This document shows positions 1 to 8,248 of a stretch of DNA of 64,000 bases, piece after piece (within the stretch, counting starts at the first letter, position 1; each line of letters starts with the position of its first letter). The notes beneath the pieces are model-generated. The model saw only the letters and a program-made list of their open reading frames with translations, made no database searches and had not been told where the DNA came from. Made by a program: the position numbers and the translations under genes. The DNA comes from JARBUG01 sp035628915 (GTDB taxonomy: Bacteria > Bacillota > Sulfobacillia > Symbiobacteriales > Symbiobacteriaceae): assembly GCA_035628915.1 (NCBI GenBank), contig DASPIW010000057.1, forward strand, positions 310,001 to 374,000, written 5' to 3'.

Positions 1-1158
1 CGCACCGCCCCCGAAGCCCTGACGGCCGTTGTTCGCGAACTGGCCAGCCCTCAGGAATACCAGCCCTGCCTCCTCCTGGACCCGGAGGGCCGGCTCAAGG
101 ACTACCACGTCCTGCCCCTCCAGTCGTGGCCCGGTCCCGTGCAGACGGGCTTCACGTCAATCTGCGCCGGGTTGGAAGCGTTCTACGGGCGCAAGGAAGA
201 GTCCGACCGGCTGGCCGCGCTGCGAGGCAGCCTGAGCAAACTCGTTCGTGATGAAGCCGCACGCGTCCGGCGCAAACTCCATCTGCAAACCGAGTCGCAA
301 AAAACGGCGGAGAACGCCGAGGAGTTCCGCATCAAAGGCGAGTTGATCACGGCCAATCTGTGGCAGATCAAAAAAGGCGACGAAGCCGCCGCCGTGGTCA
401 ATTACTACGATCCGGAAGGCAGCATGGTCAACATCGCGCTGGACCCGGCCCTGAGCCCCGCCGAAAACGCCCAGGCGTACTACCGCCGGTATCAGAAGGC
501 ACGCAGCGGCAAGCAGGTCATCACCCAACAGGTGGAAAAGTCGGCCCAGGAGTTGGCCTACCTAGAGCAGGTGGAAGCCACGCTGCTGGCTGCCGCGTCC
601 TTGCCCGAGCTTGAGGAGATCCGGCGGGAACTGCAGGCCGAAGGCTATCTGGGGGAGAAAAAGGAACGCAAGGGCTCGTCCGGGAAAACCGCCGAAGAGA
701 AGCCGGTCCCACCGCTCGCCGTGCATTCCACGGACGGGCTGGAAATCTGGATCGGTCGCAATAATAAACAGAACGACTATTTAACGCTAAAGCTTGCGGC
801 GCCCCACGACATCTGGCTCCATACCAAAGAGATTCCCGGCTCGCACGTGATCCTGCGGGTCCCGCCGGGACAGCCCGTACCCGACCGGGCCATCCATGAG
901 GCCGCGGCACTGGCCGCCTGGTACTCCCGTGGGCGCGAATCGGCCGCGGTGCCCGTGGACTACGCCCTGCGCAAGCACGTGCGCAAGCCGGCGGGCGCCC
1001 GCCCCGGCATGGTCATCTACGAACAGCAGAAGACGCTGTGGGTGACCCCGGACCCGGAACTGAACCCGATTCTCAAACGGCACTTGGGGGGACAGGCGAA
1101 TGGGGGAACTGGAGAGACTGGTCGCGACGGTGGAAGCAGCGATCCGATCGCACGTTGA
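1..1158 (+). CDS. rqcH: RqcH/NFACT family ribosome quality control protein, 3' part
   Basis: The reading frame is already open at base 1, so the N-terminal part of this protein lies outside the window; about 385 residues are present. A charged, helical middle region (a predicted coiled coil) is followed by the NFACT-R domain, seen as IWIGRNNKQNDYL and then HDIWLHTKEIPGSHVILR. In the family, RqcH binds the obstructed 50S subunit with peptidyl-tRNA and recruits tRNA-Ala to add C-terminal alanine tails to stalled chains; older annotations call it fibronectin-binding protein. The C-terminus is a short Gly-rich tail that overlaps the next gene by 59 bases in another frame. The assignment rests on the NFACT-R motif. 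Confidence 0.9.
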   Translation, partial: RTAPEALTAVVRELASPQEYQPCLLLDPEGRLKDYHVLPLQSWPGPVQTGFTSICAGLEAFYGRKEESDRLAALRGSLSKLVRDEAARVRRKLHLQTESQKTAENAEEFRIKGELITANLWQIKKGDEAAAVVNYYDPEGSMVNIALDPALSPAENAQAYYRRYQKARSGKQVITQQVEKSAQELAYLEQVEATLLAAASLPELEEIRRELQAEGYLGEKKERKGSSGKTAEEKPVPPLAVHSTDGLEIWIGRNNKQNDYLTLKLAAPHDIWLHTKEIPGSHVILRVPPGQPVPDRAIHEAAALAAWYSRGRESAAVPVDYALRKHVRKPAGARPGMVIYEQQKTLWVTPDPELNPILKRHLGGQANGGTGETGRDGGSSDPIAR

Positions 1159-1525
1159 GCCGCCCGATTTCGGCCACGGGAAAGTCAGCGTCTGGATCAA
1201 GCTGGTCAGGCCGGCAAAGGCGCCCGACCCGGAAGAGACCGTCGGACAGGTCCACAAAGTGCTGCTGACCGTCTCCAGCTTCGACGACCTGGTTGAGCAG
1301 GTGGCGGAGAACCTGGTGGTGGCCATCTTCGGCGGCGATGTGCAGGTGGTTTCGAGCATGCCCAACCTGATCGTCAAACTGATGGAGAAGAAGGCATACG
1401 TCCCCCTGCCGGGCGCCCCGCCCATCGATCAGAGCGGGCAAGTCTTTTTGAAGGCGACGGTCTATCGGTGGGAGCCCAGCCTTTGGGACCAGATTTTCGG
1501 CAAGAAAGACGAGCGGACGGATTAA
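1100..1525 (+). CDS. Hypothetical protein, 141 aa
   Basis: The ATG at 1100 has a GGGGGGACAGG stretch just upstream as a plausible ribosome binding site and overlaps the rqcH tail, which suggests translational coupling. The protein is small and acidic to neutral, with a helical N-terminus, a central beta-rich part and a KKDERTD tail. I recognise no family, signal peptide or membrane segment. Because the start lies inside rqcH, a later start cannot be excluded. It is probably real, because the frame stays open well beyond the rqcH stop and ends exactly in a terminator-like hairpin. Confidence 0.6.
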   Translation: MGELERLVATVEAAIRSHVEPPDFGHGKVSVWIKLVRPAKAPDPEETVGQVHKVLLTVSSFDDLVEQVAENLVVAIFGGDVQVVSSMPNLIVKLMEKKAYVPLPGAPPIDQSGQVFLKATVYRWEPSLWDQIFGKKDERTD

Positions 1526-1540
1526 CCCCGTCCGCTTTCC
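1513..1540 (+). terminator. Hairpin terminator between convergent genes
   Basis: GCGGACGG (1513-1520) pairs with CCGTCCGC (1528-1535), and TTTCC follows on the plus strand. The stem includes the last codons and stop of the 1100-1525 gene and lies 8 bases from the murA stop on the other strand, so it may serve both directions. Confidence 0.6.
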
Positions 1541-1542
1541 GC

Positions 1543-2826
1543 TTATAGTTGTACGGGTACCGGTGAGCCGGTGCGCCTGACCCGCGCCCCGAGTCCCGCC
1601 AGCTTCGTCTCCAGCCCCTCGTAGCCCCGGTCGAGGAAGTGCAGCCCTTCCACGGTCGATTCGCCTTCCGCCGCCAGCGCCCCGACAATCAGGGCCGCGG
1701 TCGCCCGCAAGTCGGTCCCTGCCATCGGCGCCCCGCTCAGGGCGGGCACGCCCGAAATCAAGGCCGTCGTCCCGCCGGCGACCCGAATCTGGGCGCCCAG
1801 CCGCTCCAGTTCCCGCGTGTAGCCAAAGCGCCCGTCGAAGACCCGCTCCTCGACCAGCGAATCGCCCGCGGCCCGGCAGAGCGCCGCCACCAGCACGGGC
1901 TGTATGTCCGTCGCCAGCGCCGGAAACGGCCCCGTCACGGCCTCCACTGCCCGCAAGCGGTCCGGCGCCATCACCCGCACGGCACCGGACTCGACTGCGC
2001 AGGCGCAGCCCATCTTCGTCAGCAGGCGGGGCAGTCCGTCCAGCGTCCAGGGGGCAATCCCCTCCACCCGGACATCGCCGCCGGTGGCGGCCCCGGCCAG
2101 CAGGCAGGTCCCGGCTTCAATTCGGTCGCCGGGCACATCATAGGTGACGGGATGCAGCCGGCTGACCCCCTCTACTTCCACCGTAGCCGTACCGGCACCA
2201 GCGATGCGGGCACCGGCCCGGTTGAGGAACGCCGCAACCGCCCATACTTCCGGCTCCTGCGCCGCCCCGAAAATGCGGCTGACGCCGGGCGTAACGCAGG
2301 CCGCCAACAAGGCGTTTATCGTCGCTCCAACAGAACTGCCGAAGGGGCCCACCAGCGTCATGTCGGCCCCACGGAGCCGCACCGCCTCCGCCCAGGCTTC
2401 GCCTGCTTCAATGCCCGTGCGGGCGCCCAGCGCCTCGAACGCCCGAAAATGCAGATCGATGGGCCGGGCGCCGATGCTGCAGCCCCCGGGCAGACCGACC
2501 CGGGCCCGTCCCAACCGCCCCAGCAACGGGCCCATCAAATAGTAGGAAGCCCGCATCTTCCGTGCCAGTTCCGTCGGCGGCGGGCCTTCCTCCAAGCGCC
2601 CGCCGGCAATCACCAGCGTATGCCGGTCCGTCCACTCCGAGGCAACGCCCACCGCCGCCATCAGCGAGCGGAGAATTTCAATATCTGCGATGCGGGGGAC
2701 GCCCCTCAGCACCGACTCGCCCGCGGGCAACATGGCTGCCGCCATCAAGGCAAGGGCGCCGTTCTTTGATCCCGAAACCGGCACGGTACCGACCAGCCGG
2801 GTGCCGCCGGTGATCTGCAGACACAT
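1543..2826 (-). CDS. murA: UDP-N-acetylglucosamine 1-carboxyvinyltransferase
   Basis: MurA transfers enolpyruvate from PEP to UDP-GlcNAc, the first committed step of peptidoglycan synthesis in the cytoplasm. The 427-residue length is typical for the family. The N-terminus carries the SGSKNGAL motif with the conserved Lys-Asn pair, and the loop PGGCSIGARPID carries the catalytic Cys that fosfomycin alkylates, so the enzyme should be fosfomycin-sensitive by this criterion. The ATG at 2826 is preceded by a GGGGGG run that is also the 3' arm of a long hairpin (2833-2871), so initiation could be affected by folding. It lies downstream of the SLH protein gene on the same strand. Bacillota often carry two murA copies; whether this is the main one cannot be told here. 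Confidence 0.95.
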   Translation of the reverse strand: MCLQITGGTRLVGTVPVSGSKNGALALMAAAMLPAGESVLRGVPRIADIEILRSLMAAVGVASEWTDRHTLVIAGGRLEEGPPPTELARKMRASYYLMGPLLGRLGRARVGLPGGCSIGARPIDLHFRAFEALGARTGIEAGEAWAEAVRLRGADMTLVGPFGSSVGATINALLAACVTPGVSRIFGAAQEPEVWAVAAFLNRAGARIAGAGTATVEVEGVSRLHPVTYDVPGDRIEAGTCLLAGAATGGDVRVEGIAPWTLDGLPRLLTKMGCACAVESGAVRVMAPDRLRAVEAVTGPFPALATDIQPVLVAALCRAAGDSLVEERVFDGRFGYTRELERLGAQIRVAGGTTALISGVPALSGAPMAGTDLRATAALIVGALAAEGESTVEGLHFLDRGYEGLETKLAGLGARVRRTGSPVPVQL

Positions 2827-2832
2827 GCAGAA

Positions 2833-2871
2833 CCCCCCGTTATCAGAGCTTTCAAGCTCTATAACGAGGGG
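2833..2871 (-). promoter_or_regulatory. Long hairpin abutting the murA start
   Basis: AGAGCTT (2845-2851) pairs with AAGCTCT (2854-2860), GTTAT with ATAAC, and a run of C with a run of G, giving a stem of about 16-17 bp with one bulge and one mismatch. On the minus strand it lies after the SLH gene stop and its 3' arm is the G run just before the murA ATG. There is no U tract, so it is a poor classical terminator. It may be an RNA stability element or may occlude the murA ribosome binding site. Confidence 0.6.
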
Positions 2872-2889
2872 GTGCTTCTATTGGTTACG

Positions 2890-5280
2890 CTATTTTCCCA
2901 AAGTCCGTACGGTCATCACAACCGCCTCAGCCCGGGTTGCCTGGCGGAACGGCCCGAAGGTATACGCGCCCCCTGCCTCCTGATACCCGCTGATGATGCC
3001 CTGCTCCACCGCAACAGCGATGTAGCCCGGCTTCGCCCAGGTGCCGGCATCGGTGAACGTGCGCCCGGCTACAGTGGCAGCACCGCCCGTCACCGTTAGC
3101 TTGCGGGCCCGCGCCTCGCTGTCGCGCCCCAGCGCCCGCGTGATCATGACTGCCATCTCTTCCCGCGAGATCGCCTGGTCCGGCAGGAACCTGCCGCCCG
3201 GATACTCCGCCGGCACCACGATGCCGGCCTGCACGGCGGCCCCGATGTAGCCCTGCGCTGCGACCCAGTGCTGAGCCGTATCGGACAGCCTGCCGGCATC
3301 GCCGGGCCGGAGGGCCAGGCGGCGAACGCCGGCCAGCATCTTGACGAAGGCTGCCCGGGTCAGGGGGTCGTCCGGCCGGAACTGTCCCGCGCCGACGCCG
3401 CTCACGACGCCATCCCGCAGCAGCTGGATAATCTGCGGCCGCGCCCAATGGCTGCCGATGTCGCTCATGCCCACCCGAATGCGCCCATCCACCACCGGCA
3501 CGTGTTCGAGGGTCAGGCGGCTCAGGAACTCCCGCTCAATGTACGTCTCGCCGCCCACCCGCTGCACGGGCAGCGTCAGCGTGTACGTGACATCCGACAC
3601 CGTCGAACCTACGCGGCCCAGCGTGAAGTCCCCGAGCCGCCCGGCCCATGTCCAATAGCTCCGGTCGATTTCATCGATGCTCACCCGGGTCGCGCCAAGC
3701 TCCGCCAGCGCCCGCTCGGGCAAGAGCACCTGGCCGCCGGTGTGGGCCAGCGCAGGCTGGTCCAGCCTGACGCCGTGCACCAACACCGGAATTTCCGAAA
3801 AGGCGGGGCCGCCGGCCGCGAACTCCACGCTGCCGGCCTCCAGGAAGGAGTCCCACCGGACCTCTCGCCCAGCGGGTGTCACCACCAGCAAATCCTTGGC
3901 TCCGTAGGTCAGCCCCGGCGGGGGTTCAAAAGTGAAGCGCGCACCGGACTGGATTGCCACGTTCCGCACGGGCAGGCCGCCCAGGAAGACCTGCATCCCC
4001 TGGCCGAAACCCGTGCCATCCACGGCGACCCGGGTCAGCACCCCGCCGACCGTGGTGGTCGTCATGCGGCGCGGACTCGGGGCATGTTCGGGAGCCGTTG
4101 TAAAGGACCAGGTATGGTTATATGGCTGAGGTCCCGTGCCCGTATCAACCGTACCCGCCATCGTCACGGTGTATTCGGCGCCGGGCACCAGCGGTGCGTA
4201 TGGAATCAGGGCGACCGTGTCACGCAGGTGACTGTCCTTGCCGGGGGTAAAGGACATGGCTTCCACGCCGCCGGCGGGACCCCTGAGCGACCAGGGTCCG
4301 AGCGTCAGGCTCGCTACCCTGCCGCCGAACGTCAGCGTAATCGTGTAGCCCACGGGCCGCCCCACCCCGGGATAGAGCCGGAACGGGTCGGGCGACTCCA
4401 AGCCATCCCACCCGGTGGGCACATTGGTCTGCCCGGGGTAAGGCCAGGCCACAGCGCCAGGCGCATCGTCGGACGGCCCGGCATTCACCACATTGACCAG
4501 CCCGCCGCCGCTGCCCGCCAGGCCGTACCCCATCGCCTGATTGCCCGGATGCAGCAATGGGATGCGGTGATAGATCGTCTCCATCCAGCCGTCAACGGCC
4601 TCTTCGGCCCGGTCGGTGAAGTTGATCACCTCGCCGGTGCCGCCGCCGTAGCCGTAGAACACCGCCCGGTCCAGGGTGGTGGCGCCGAAAAACAGCTGCC
4701 GCCCCGGCGTTTCGCCGTGGGCATCGTCCTCACGCTGCTGGGGGTTGGCCGCCAGATACCGGGCATGGCCTTCCGCCGCGGCCCCGAGGGCCGCGTCGTA
4801 CGCCATGGGCGCCACCCCGGCAGCCTTGCGGTACCAGTTGACCCGCTGCAAAGCCCGCAGCTCCTCCGGCCCCGGGGGCGGGAGGAGCTCGACGGCGCCG
4901 CCCGCCACCGTGAAGCTGAACTCGCTAACGAGGGGATCGTAGACGAACAGATCCGACGCCGGGTTGATCTCGACAATCAGACGGGCCGTATGTGTGCCCG
5001 GCGCCAGGGGGACCGCGGGCACGTACTTGACCAGCCCGGTCTCATCCCAGGTGGGCTCAACCCGGTTTCCGTCCAGGTATAGCCGGGCGGATTTAATCGA
5101 TTCCCCCGCACCCAGGCTGAACTGCTGCTGAATAGGCGGCCGGCTGGTGCCGACGGTGCCCCGGGGCGTTGCTTCACGGTAGTAGACCGCTCGGGCCGGT
5201 TGCGTGGCCAGGAGCATCAAGGCAAGTACCAGCCAGCCAACCGCCCTGCGGACGACGTGGGCAGCCCTCACTTCATTCAC
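2890..5280 (-). CDS. Exported CAP-domain protein with C-terminal SLH domains
   Basis: I place the start at the GTG at 5280, giving a signal peptide (basic start, hydrophobic WLVLALMLLA, cleavage near ARA); the frame is open to 5373. Domains in order are: a beta-rich N-terminal region; a CAP/SCP-like domain around residues 135-270 (VNWYRKAAGVAPM, then GHARYLAAN, then IYHRIPLLHPG); an SbsA-like Ig domain (LVPGAEYTVTM); an IPT/TIG-like region; a region resembling the copper-amine-oxidase-like stalk (VLVHGVRLDQ to GGETYIEREF); and three SLH repeats at the C-terminus starting at SHWARPQII. SLH repeats normally bind pyruvylated secondary wall polymer, so the protein should sit on the cell surface. 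CAP domains in bacteria have no single agreed function. Confidence 0.85.
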   Translation of the reverse strand: MNEVRAAHVVRRAVGWLVLALMLLATQPARAVYYREATPRGTVGTSRPPIQQQFSLGAGESIKSARLYLDGNRVEPTWDETGLVKYVPAVPLAPGTHTARLIVEINPASDLFVYDPLVSEFSFTVAGGAVELLPPPGPEELRALQRVNWYRKAAGVAPMAYDAALGAAAEGHARYLAANPQQREDDAHGETPGRQLFFGATTLDRAVFYGYGGGTGEVINFTDRAEEAVDGWMETIYHRIPLLHPGNQAMGYGLAGSGGGLVNVVNAGPSDDAPGAVAWPYPGQTNVPTGWDGLESPDPFRLYPGVGRPVGYTITLTFGGRVASLTLGPWSLRGPAGGVEAMSFTPGKDSHLRDTVALIPYAPLVPGAEYTVTMAGTVDTGTGPQPYNHTWSFTTAPEHAPSPRRMTTTTVGGVLTRVAVDGTGFGQGMQVFLGGLPVRNVAIQSGARFTFEPPPGLTYGAKDLLVVTPAGREVRWDSFLEAGSVEFAAGGPAFSEIPVLVHGVRLDQPALAHTGGQVLLPERALAELGATRVSIDEIDRSYWTWAGRLGDFTLGRVGSTVSDVTYTLTLPVQRVGGETYIEREFLSRLTLEHVPVVDGRIRVGMSDIGSHWARPQIIQLLRDGVVSGVGAGQFRPDDPLTRAAFVKMLAGVRRLALRPGDAGRLSDTAQHWVAAQGYIGAAVQAGIVVPAEYPGGRFLPDQAISREEMAVMITRALGRDSEARARKLTVTGGAATVAGRTFTDAGTWAKPGYIAVAVEQGIISGYQEAGGAYTFGPFRQATRAEAVVMTVRTLGK

Positions 5281-5360
5281 CCCAGTAGGATAGTCGTAAT
5301 TCCTGTATTTTCGTTGTAGGCCCCGCATTTCCCTCCGCCCCAGGTGGGCGAGAGAGGCAA

Positions 5361-5390
5361 GGGCGCCTGCCAACCGCCCGGCAGGCGCCC
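5361..5390 (-). terminator. Terminator after the malic enzyme gene
   Basis: On the minus strand GGGCGCCTGCC pairs with GGCAGGCGCCC around a short loop, and a T/C-rich TTGCCTCTCTC follows. It lies between the malic enzyme stop (5398) and the SLH protein gene. Confidence 0.75.
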
Positions 5391-5397
5391 CCGTTCA

Positions 5398-6888
5398 TCA
5401 CTCCGCTCCGAATGCCCCGGCGGTGCTCAGCGCCCCTTCCGGCGCTGGCCGGGTTTCACGGCGCTCGCGGCGGGCGACCCCGGATTCGTATGCCGCCGCC
5501 TCCACCGCCTGGCCCACCGCCTCCACGACCTTCTTGTTGAAGACGGACGGAATGATATACTCGGCATGCAGTTCATCGCTCTTCACGACCGAAGCGATGG
5601 CCCGGGCCGCGGCCAGCTTCATGGCATCGTTAACCTGCCGGGCACGGCAGTCGAGTGCGCCCCGGAAGATGCCCGGGAAGCACAGCAGGTTGTTGACCTG
5701 ATTGGGGTAGTCGGACCGGCCCGTCGCCAGGACGGCGACATGCGGAGCGGCCTCTTCCGGATCGATCTCCGGCGTCGGGTTCGCCATCGCAAAGACGATC
5801 GGATCCCTGGCCATCTTCTTGATGTGCGATACGGTCAGCACGCCGGGGCCCGAGACGCCGATAAAGACATCCGCCCCCTCAATCGCCTCGTTCAACGTGC
5901 CGTGAATGTTGCGTGGGTTAGTGTTCTCCGCATACCACTGCCACATCTGATTGGTCGGGTACTCCCTTCCCCGCTCGATAATCCCCTGCCGGTCAACGCC
6001 GACGATATCCGTAATGCCAGCCAACTGCAGCATCTTCGAGATGGCGACGCCCGCGGCGCCGATACCGACGATGACGACTTTGAGGGCCGCCAGTTCCTTC
6101 TTAACGACCTTTGCGGCGTTCATCAAGCCTGACAGCACCACCACGGCGGTGCCGTGCTGGTCGTCATGGAAGACGGGGATGTCCAGCTCCTGCTTGAGGC
6201 GCTCTTCTATGTAGAAGCAGCGGGGCGAGGCAATGTCTTCCAGGTTGATGCCGCCAAAGGTCGGCGCCAGCGACTTGACGATCCGAATGATCTCCTCAGG
6301 ATCCTTCGTATCCAGGCAGATGGGGAACGCGTCCACGTTGGCGAACTGCTTGAAGAGCATCGCCTTCCCTTCCATGACGGGCATCGCCGCGACAGGCCCG
6401 ATGTCGCCGAGACCCAGGACAGCGGTGCCGTCCGTGACCACAGCGACGCAATTGCGCTTGATGGTGAGGGTGAACGCCTTGTTGGGATCTTCCTTGATGG
6501 CCGTGCACACGTCGGCCACGCCGGGCGTGTAGACGGTGGACAGGTCCTCGCGGGTCTTAACCGGCATGCGGCCCCGGATTTCGATCTTGCCGCCCAGGTG
6601 GGCGAGGAAGACCCGGTCGGAGATGTTGATCACTTTGATGCCCGGCAGGGCTGAAATGGCCTGCACGACCCGGTTCCCATGCTCACGGTGCTCCACGCCG
6701 ATGGTGACATCGCGAATGACTACATCCTTGCGGGCCTGGATCAGGTCGACCGCCAGAATGTCGCCGCCAGCGGCGCCGATGGCCGTCGCCAGGTACGAGA
6801 AGATCGCCCCTGTGTTCTGGATCTCCAGCCGGAGAATGATCCGAATGCCGCCCAGTCGGTTGATAGCCACGCGAGTTGCCCCCTTCAT
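5398..6888 (-). CDS. NAD(P)-dependent malic enzyme with N-terminal ACT domain
   Basis: The enzyme oxidatively decarboxylates malate to pyruvate. Residues 1 to about 85 form an ACT-type regulatory domain (IRIILRLEIQNTGAIFSYLATAIG), as in a known malic enzyme subfamily where the ligand is often unknown. The catalytic part follows, with the malic motif STVYTPGVADVC, the acid segment PVFHDDQHGTA and the nucleotide-binding VVIVGIGAAGVAI. The ATG at 6888 has GGGGA nine bases upstream. A GTG 18 bases downstream (6870) has a stronger AAGGGGG site at 8 bases and is a serious alternative start. A promoter is visible upstream and a terminator downstream, so it seems to be monocistronic. Cofactor preference cannot be read from the sequence by eye. 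Confidence 0.92.
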   Translation of the reverse strand: MKGATRVAINRLGGIRIILRLEIQNTGAIFSYLATAIGAAGGDILAVDLIQARKDVVIRDVTIGVEHREHGNRVVQAISALPGIKVINISDRVFLAHLGGKIEIRGRMPVKTREDLSTVYTPGVADVCTAIKEDPNKAFTLTIKRNCVAVVTDGTAVLGLGDIGPVAAMPVMEGKAMLFKQFANVDAFPICLDTKDPEEIIRIVKSLAPTFGGINLEDIASPRCFYIEERLKQELDIPVFHDDQHGTAVVVLSGLMNAAKVVKKELAALKVVIVGIGAAGVAISKMLQLAGITDIVGVDRQGIIERGREYPTNQMWQWYAENTNPRNIHGTLNEAIEGADVFIGVSGPGVLTVSHIKKMARDPIVFAMANPTPEIDPEEAAPHVAVLATGRSDYPNQVNNLLCFPGIFRGALDCRARQVNDAMKLAAARAIASVVKSDELHAEYIIPSVFNKKVVEAVGQAVEAAAYESGVARRERRETRPAPEGALSTAGAFGAE

Positions 6889-6928
6889 AAGTGCGTCCCC
6901 AACTCGATACAGAGTGGGATTCGTTCAC

Positions 6929-6934
6929 ATTATA
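6929..6934 (-). promoter_or_regulatory. Probable -10 box of the malic enzyme promoter
   Basis: A perfect TATAAT is read on the minus strand about 40 bases before the gene. The -35 region is weak. A dyad GATAG-N6-CTATC lies upstream at about 6963-6978 and could be an operator. Confidence 0.55.
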
Positions 6935-7074
6935 TCGCGTTCCTTACGAATTTCTATGGCTGGATAGTGAAATCTATCACATTATTGGATACTTCAAACG
7001 GGGGCACGTTTCTGATATGCGATACGAATAGGACATCGCCTTCCGCGGCCGCCGCGGCAAAATCATCTCGCGAT

Positions 7075-7115
7075 GAAAAGGGCCCCGTGCTGCGACGTAC
7101 GTCACAGCACGGGGC
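7075..7115 (-). terminator. Terminator of the LysR gene
   Basis: On the minus strand GCCCCGTGCTG (7115-7105) pairs with CAGCACGGGGC (7092-7082), and CTTTTC follows. It starts 6 bases after the stop codon. Confidence 0.85.
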
Positions 7116-7120
7116 TCCCC

Positions 7121-8023
7121 TTACTCCTCCACCACCGAAAAGAAATCGAGGATCATCCGCTTGAGATTCTCCGCCGCCGGGCTCCGGGAGTCGCTCTCCC
7201 GCTTGAGCAGCAGCGACGTCGTTCTGGCGATGGGCGGCAGGCCGGCCACGCTGACCTGCACCAGGCGCCCGTCCTGCAAGTCAGAGTCCACACCCGACCT
7301 CGGCACCATGGCTAGGCCGAAGCCCATCTCCACCATCAGTCGCACCGCTTCATGGCTGTCGAACTCCATTGTGATGTTCGGATAGATCCCGTGTTGCTCG
7401 AAAATGGCGTCCACGAACGTACGGAATCGGGAGGGCGCCTGGAACGTGATCATCGGCTCCTGGCTCAGCTGCTCCAGGGGTACCGGGTCGGGCAGCGTGG
7501 CCTTGCGCTCCGGCGAGCAAACCAGCACGACCGGGTCTGTACACAGGGGAATCGATTTGAGCCGGGGGTGCGTTACGGGGTTCGGCGTGATCGCCATGTC
7601 AATTTCGCCCTGGAGGACGCGCTCCAACGCCTCCGCCGTCCGGCCCGCCTTCACCGTCACCCGCACGGCGGGATACCGGCGGGCGAAATCGGAGAGAATT
7701 GGGGGCAGAATACCTACGCCAACCGTCGTCACCGCGCCGATACTCACGCGGCCCCGGTCGTGGTCGACCAGGTCGGAGACCGCTTCCCTTAGTTCACTGA
7801 CACCTGCGGCCAGCCGCCGTGCACGCTCGTACACCAACTCGCCGGCAGGCGTAAGCCGGAATTGCCGGCTGCTCCGGTCCAGAAGCGGCGTGCCCAGGTC
7901 GGCCTCCAAGGCTGCCACCTGGCGAGTAACGGCGGGCTGACTCAGCCCGACCAGTTCCCCGGCACGCGAAAACCCGCCCGTCTCCACAACCCGGCAAAAA
8001 GTAATCAGATGCTGCAAGATCAA
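7121..8023 (-). CDS. LysR-family transcriptional regulator
   Basis: The 300-residue length and layout are standard for LysR: an N-terminal winged helix-turn-helix (FCRVVETGGFSRAGELVG, then LSQPAVTRQVAALE) followed by a periplasmic-binding-protein-like effector domain. The start is a TTG at 8023 with a perfect AGGAGG nine bases upstream. It is transcribed divergently from korAB across a 225-base intergenic region, and LysR regulators commonly control the divergent operon, so korAB is the inferred target. The effector is unknown. A TATAAT lies on the minus strand at 8060-8065. It also neighbours the malic enzyme gene, which could be a second target. Confidence 0.92.
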   Translation of the reverse strand: MILQHLITFCRVVETGGFSRAGELVGLSQPAVTRQVAALEADLGTPLLDRSSRQFRLTPAGELVYERARRLAAGVSELREAVSDLVDHDRGRVSIGAVTTVGVGILPPILSDFARRYPAVRVTVKAGRTAEALERVLQGEIDMAITPNPVTHPRLKSIPLCTDPVVLVCSPERKATLPDPVPLEQLSQEPMITFQAPSRFRTFVDAIFEQHGIYPNITMEFDSHEAVRLMVEMGFGLAMVPRSGVDSDLQDGRLVQVSVAGLPPIARTTSLLLKRESDSRSPAAENLKRMILDFFSVVEE

Positions 8024-8059
8024 CCCAGGTGACCTCCTACGAAAGTACTATGCACCTAG

Positions 8060-8065
8060 ATTATA
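8060..8065 (-). promoter_or_regulatory. Possible -10 box for the LysR gene
   Basis: TATAAT is read on the minus strand 37 bases before the TTG start. No convincing -35 box lies at 17 bases. The 8024-8248 intergenic region also has the dyad AGAGCAAGCTCT near 8150; no clear korAB promoter was found. Confidence 0.4.
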
Positions 8066-8248
8066 CGTTCTATGTCACCTATGCATTTTCATCATAACCG
8101 ATCGCGGAGTATAGTTGGAAGTAGACAATAAGGACAGTTTCTCTGGTCAAGAGCAAGCTCTAATGGTCGGATTCACAGACTTCGCGGTTTATATTGCTGT
8201 GACACCATTATGCCATGGCTCCTGTAACAGAAAGAGGAGGGGACTTTC

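Noticed and set aside
3268..5082. 604-codon plus-strand frame over the SLH protein gene
   Set aside because: It is a shadow; the minus-strand protein has clear signal, CAP and SLH domains.
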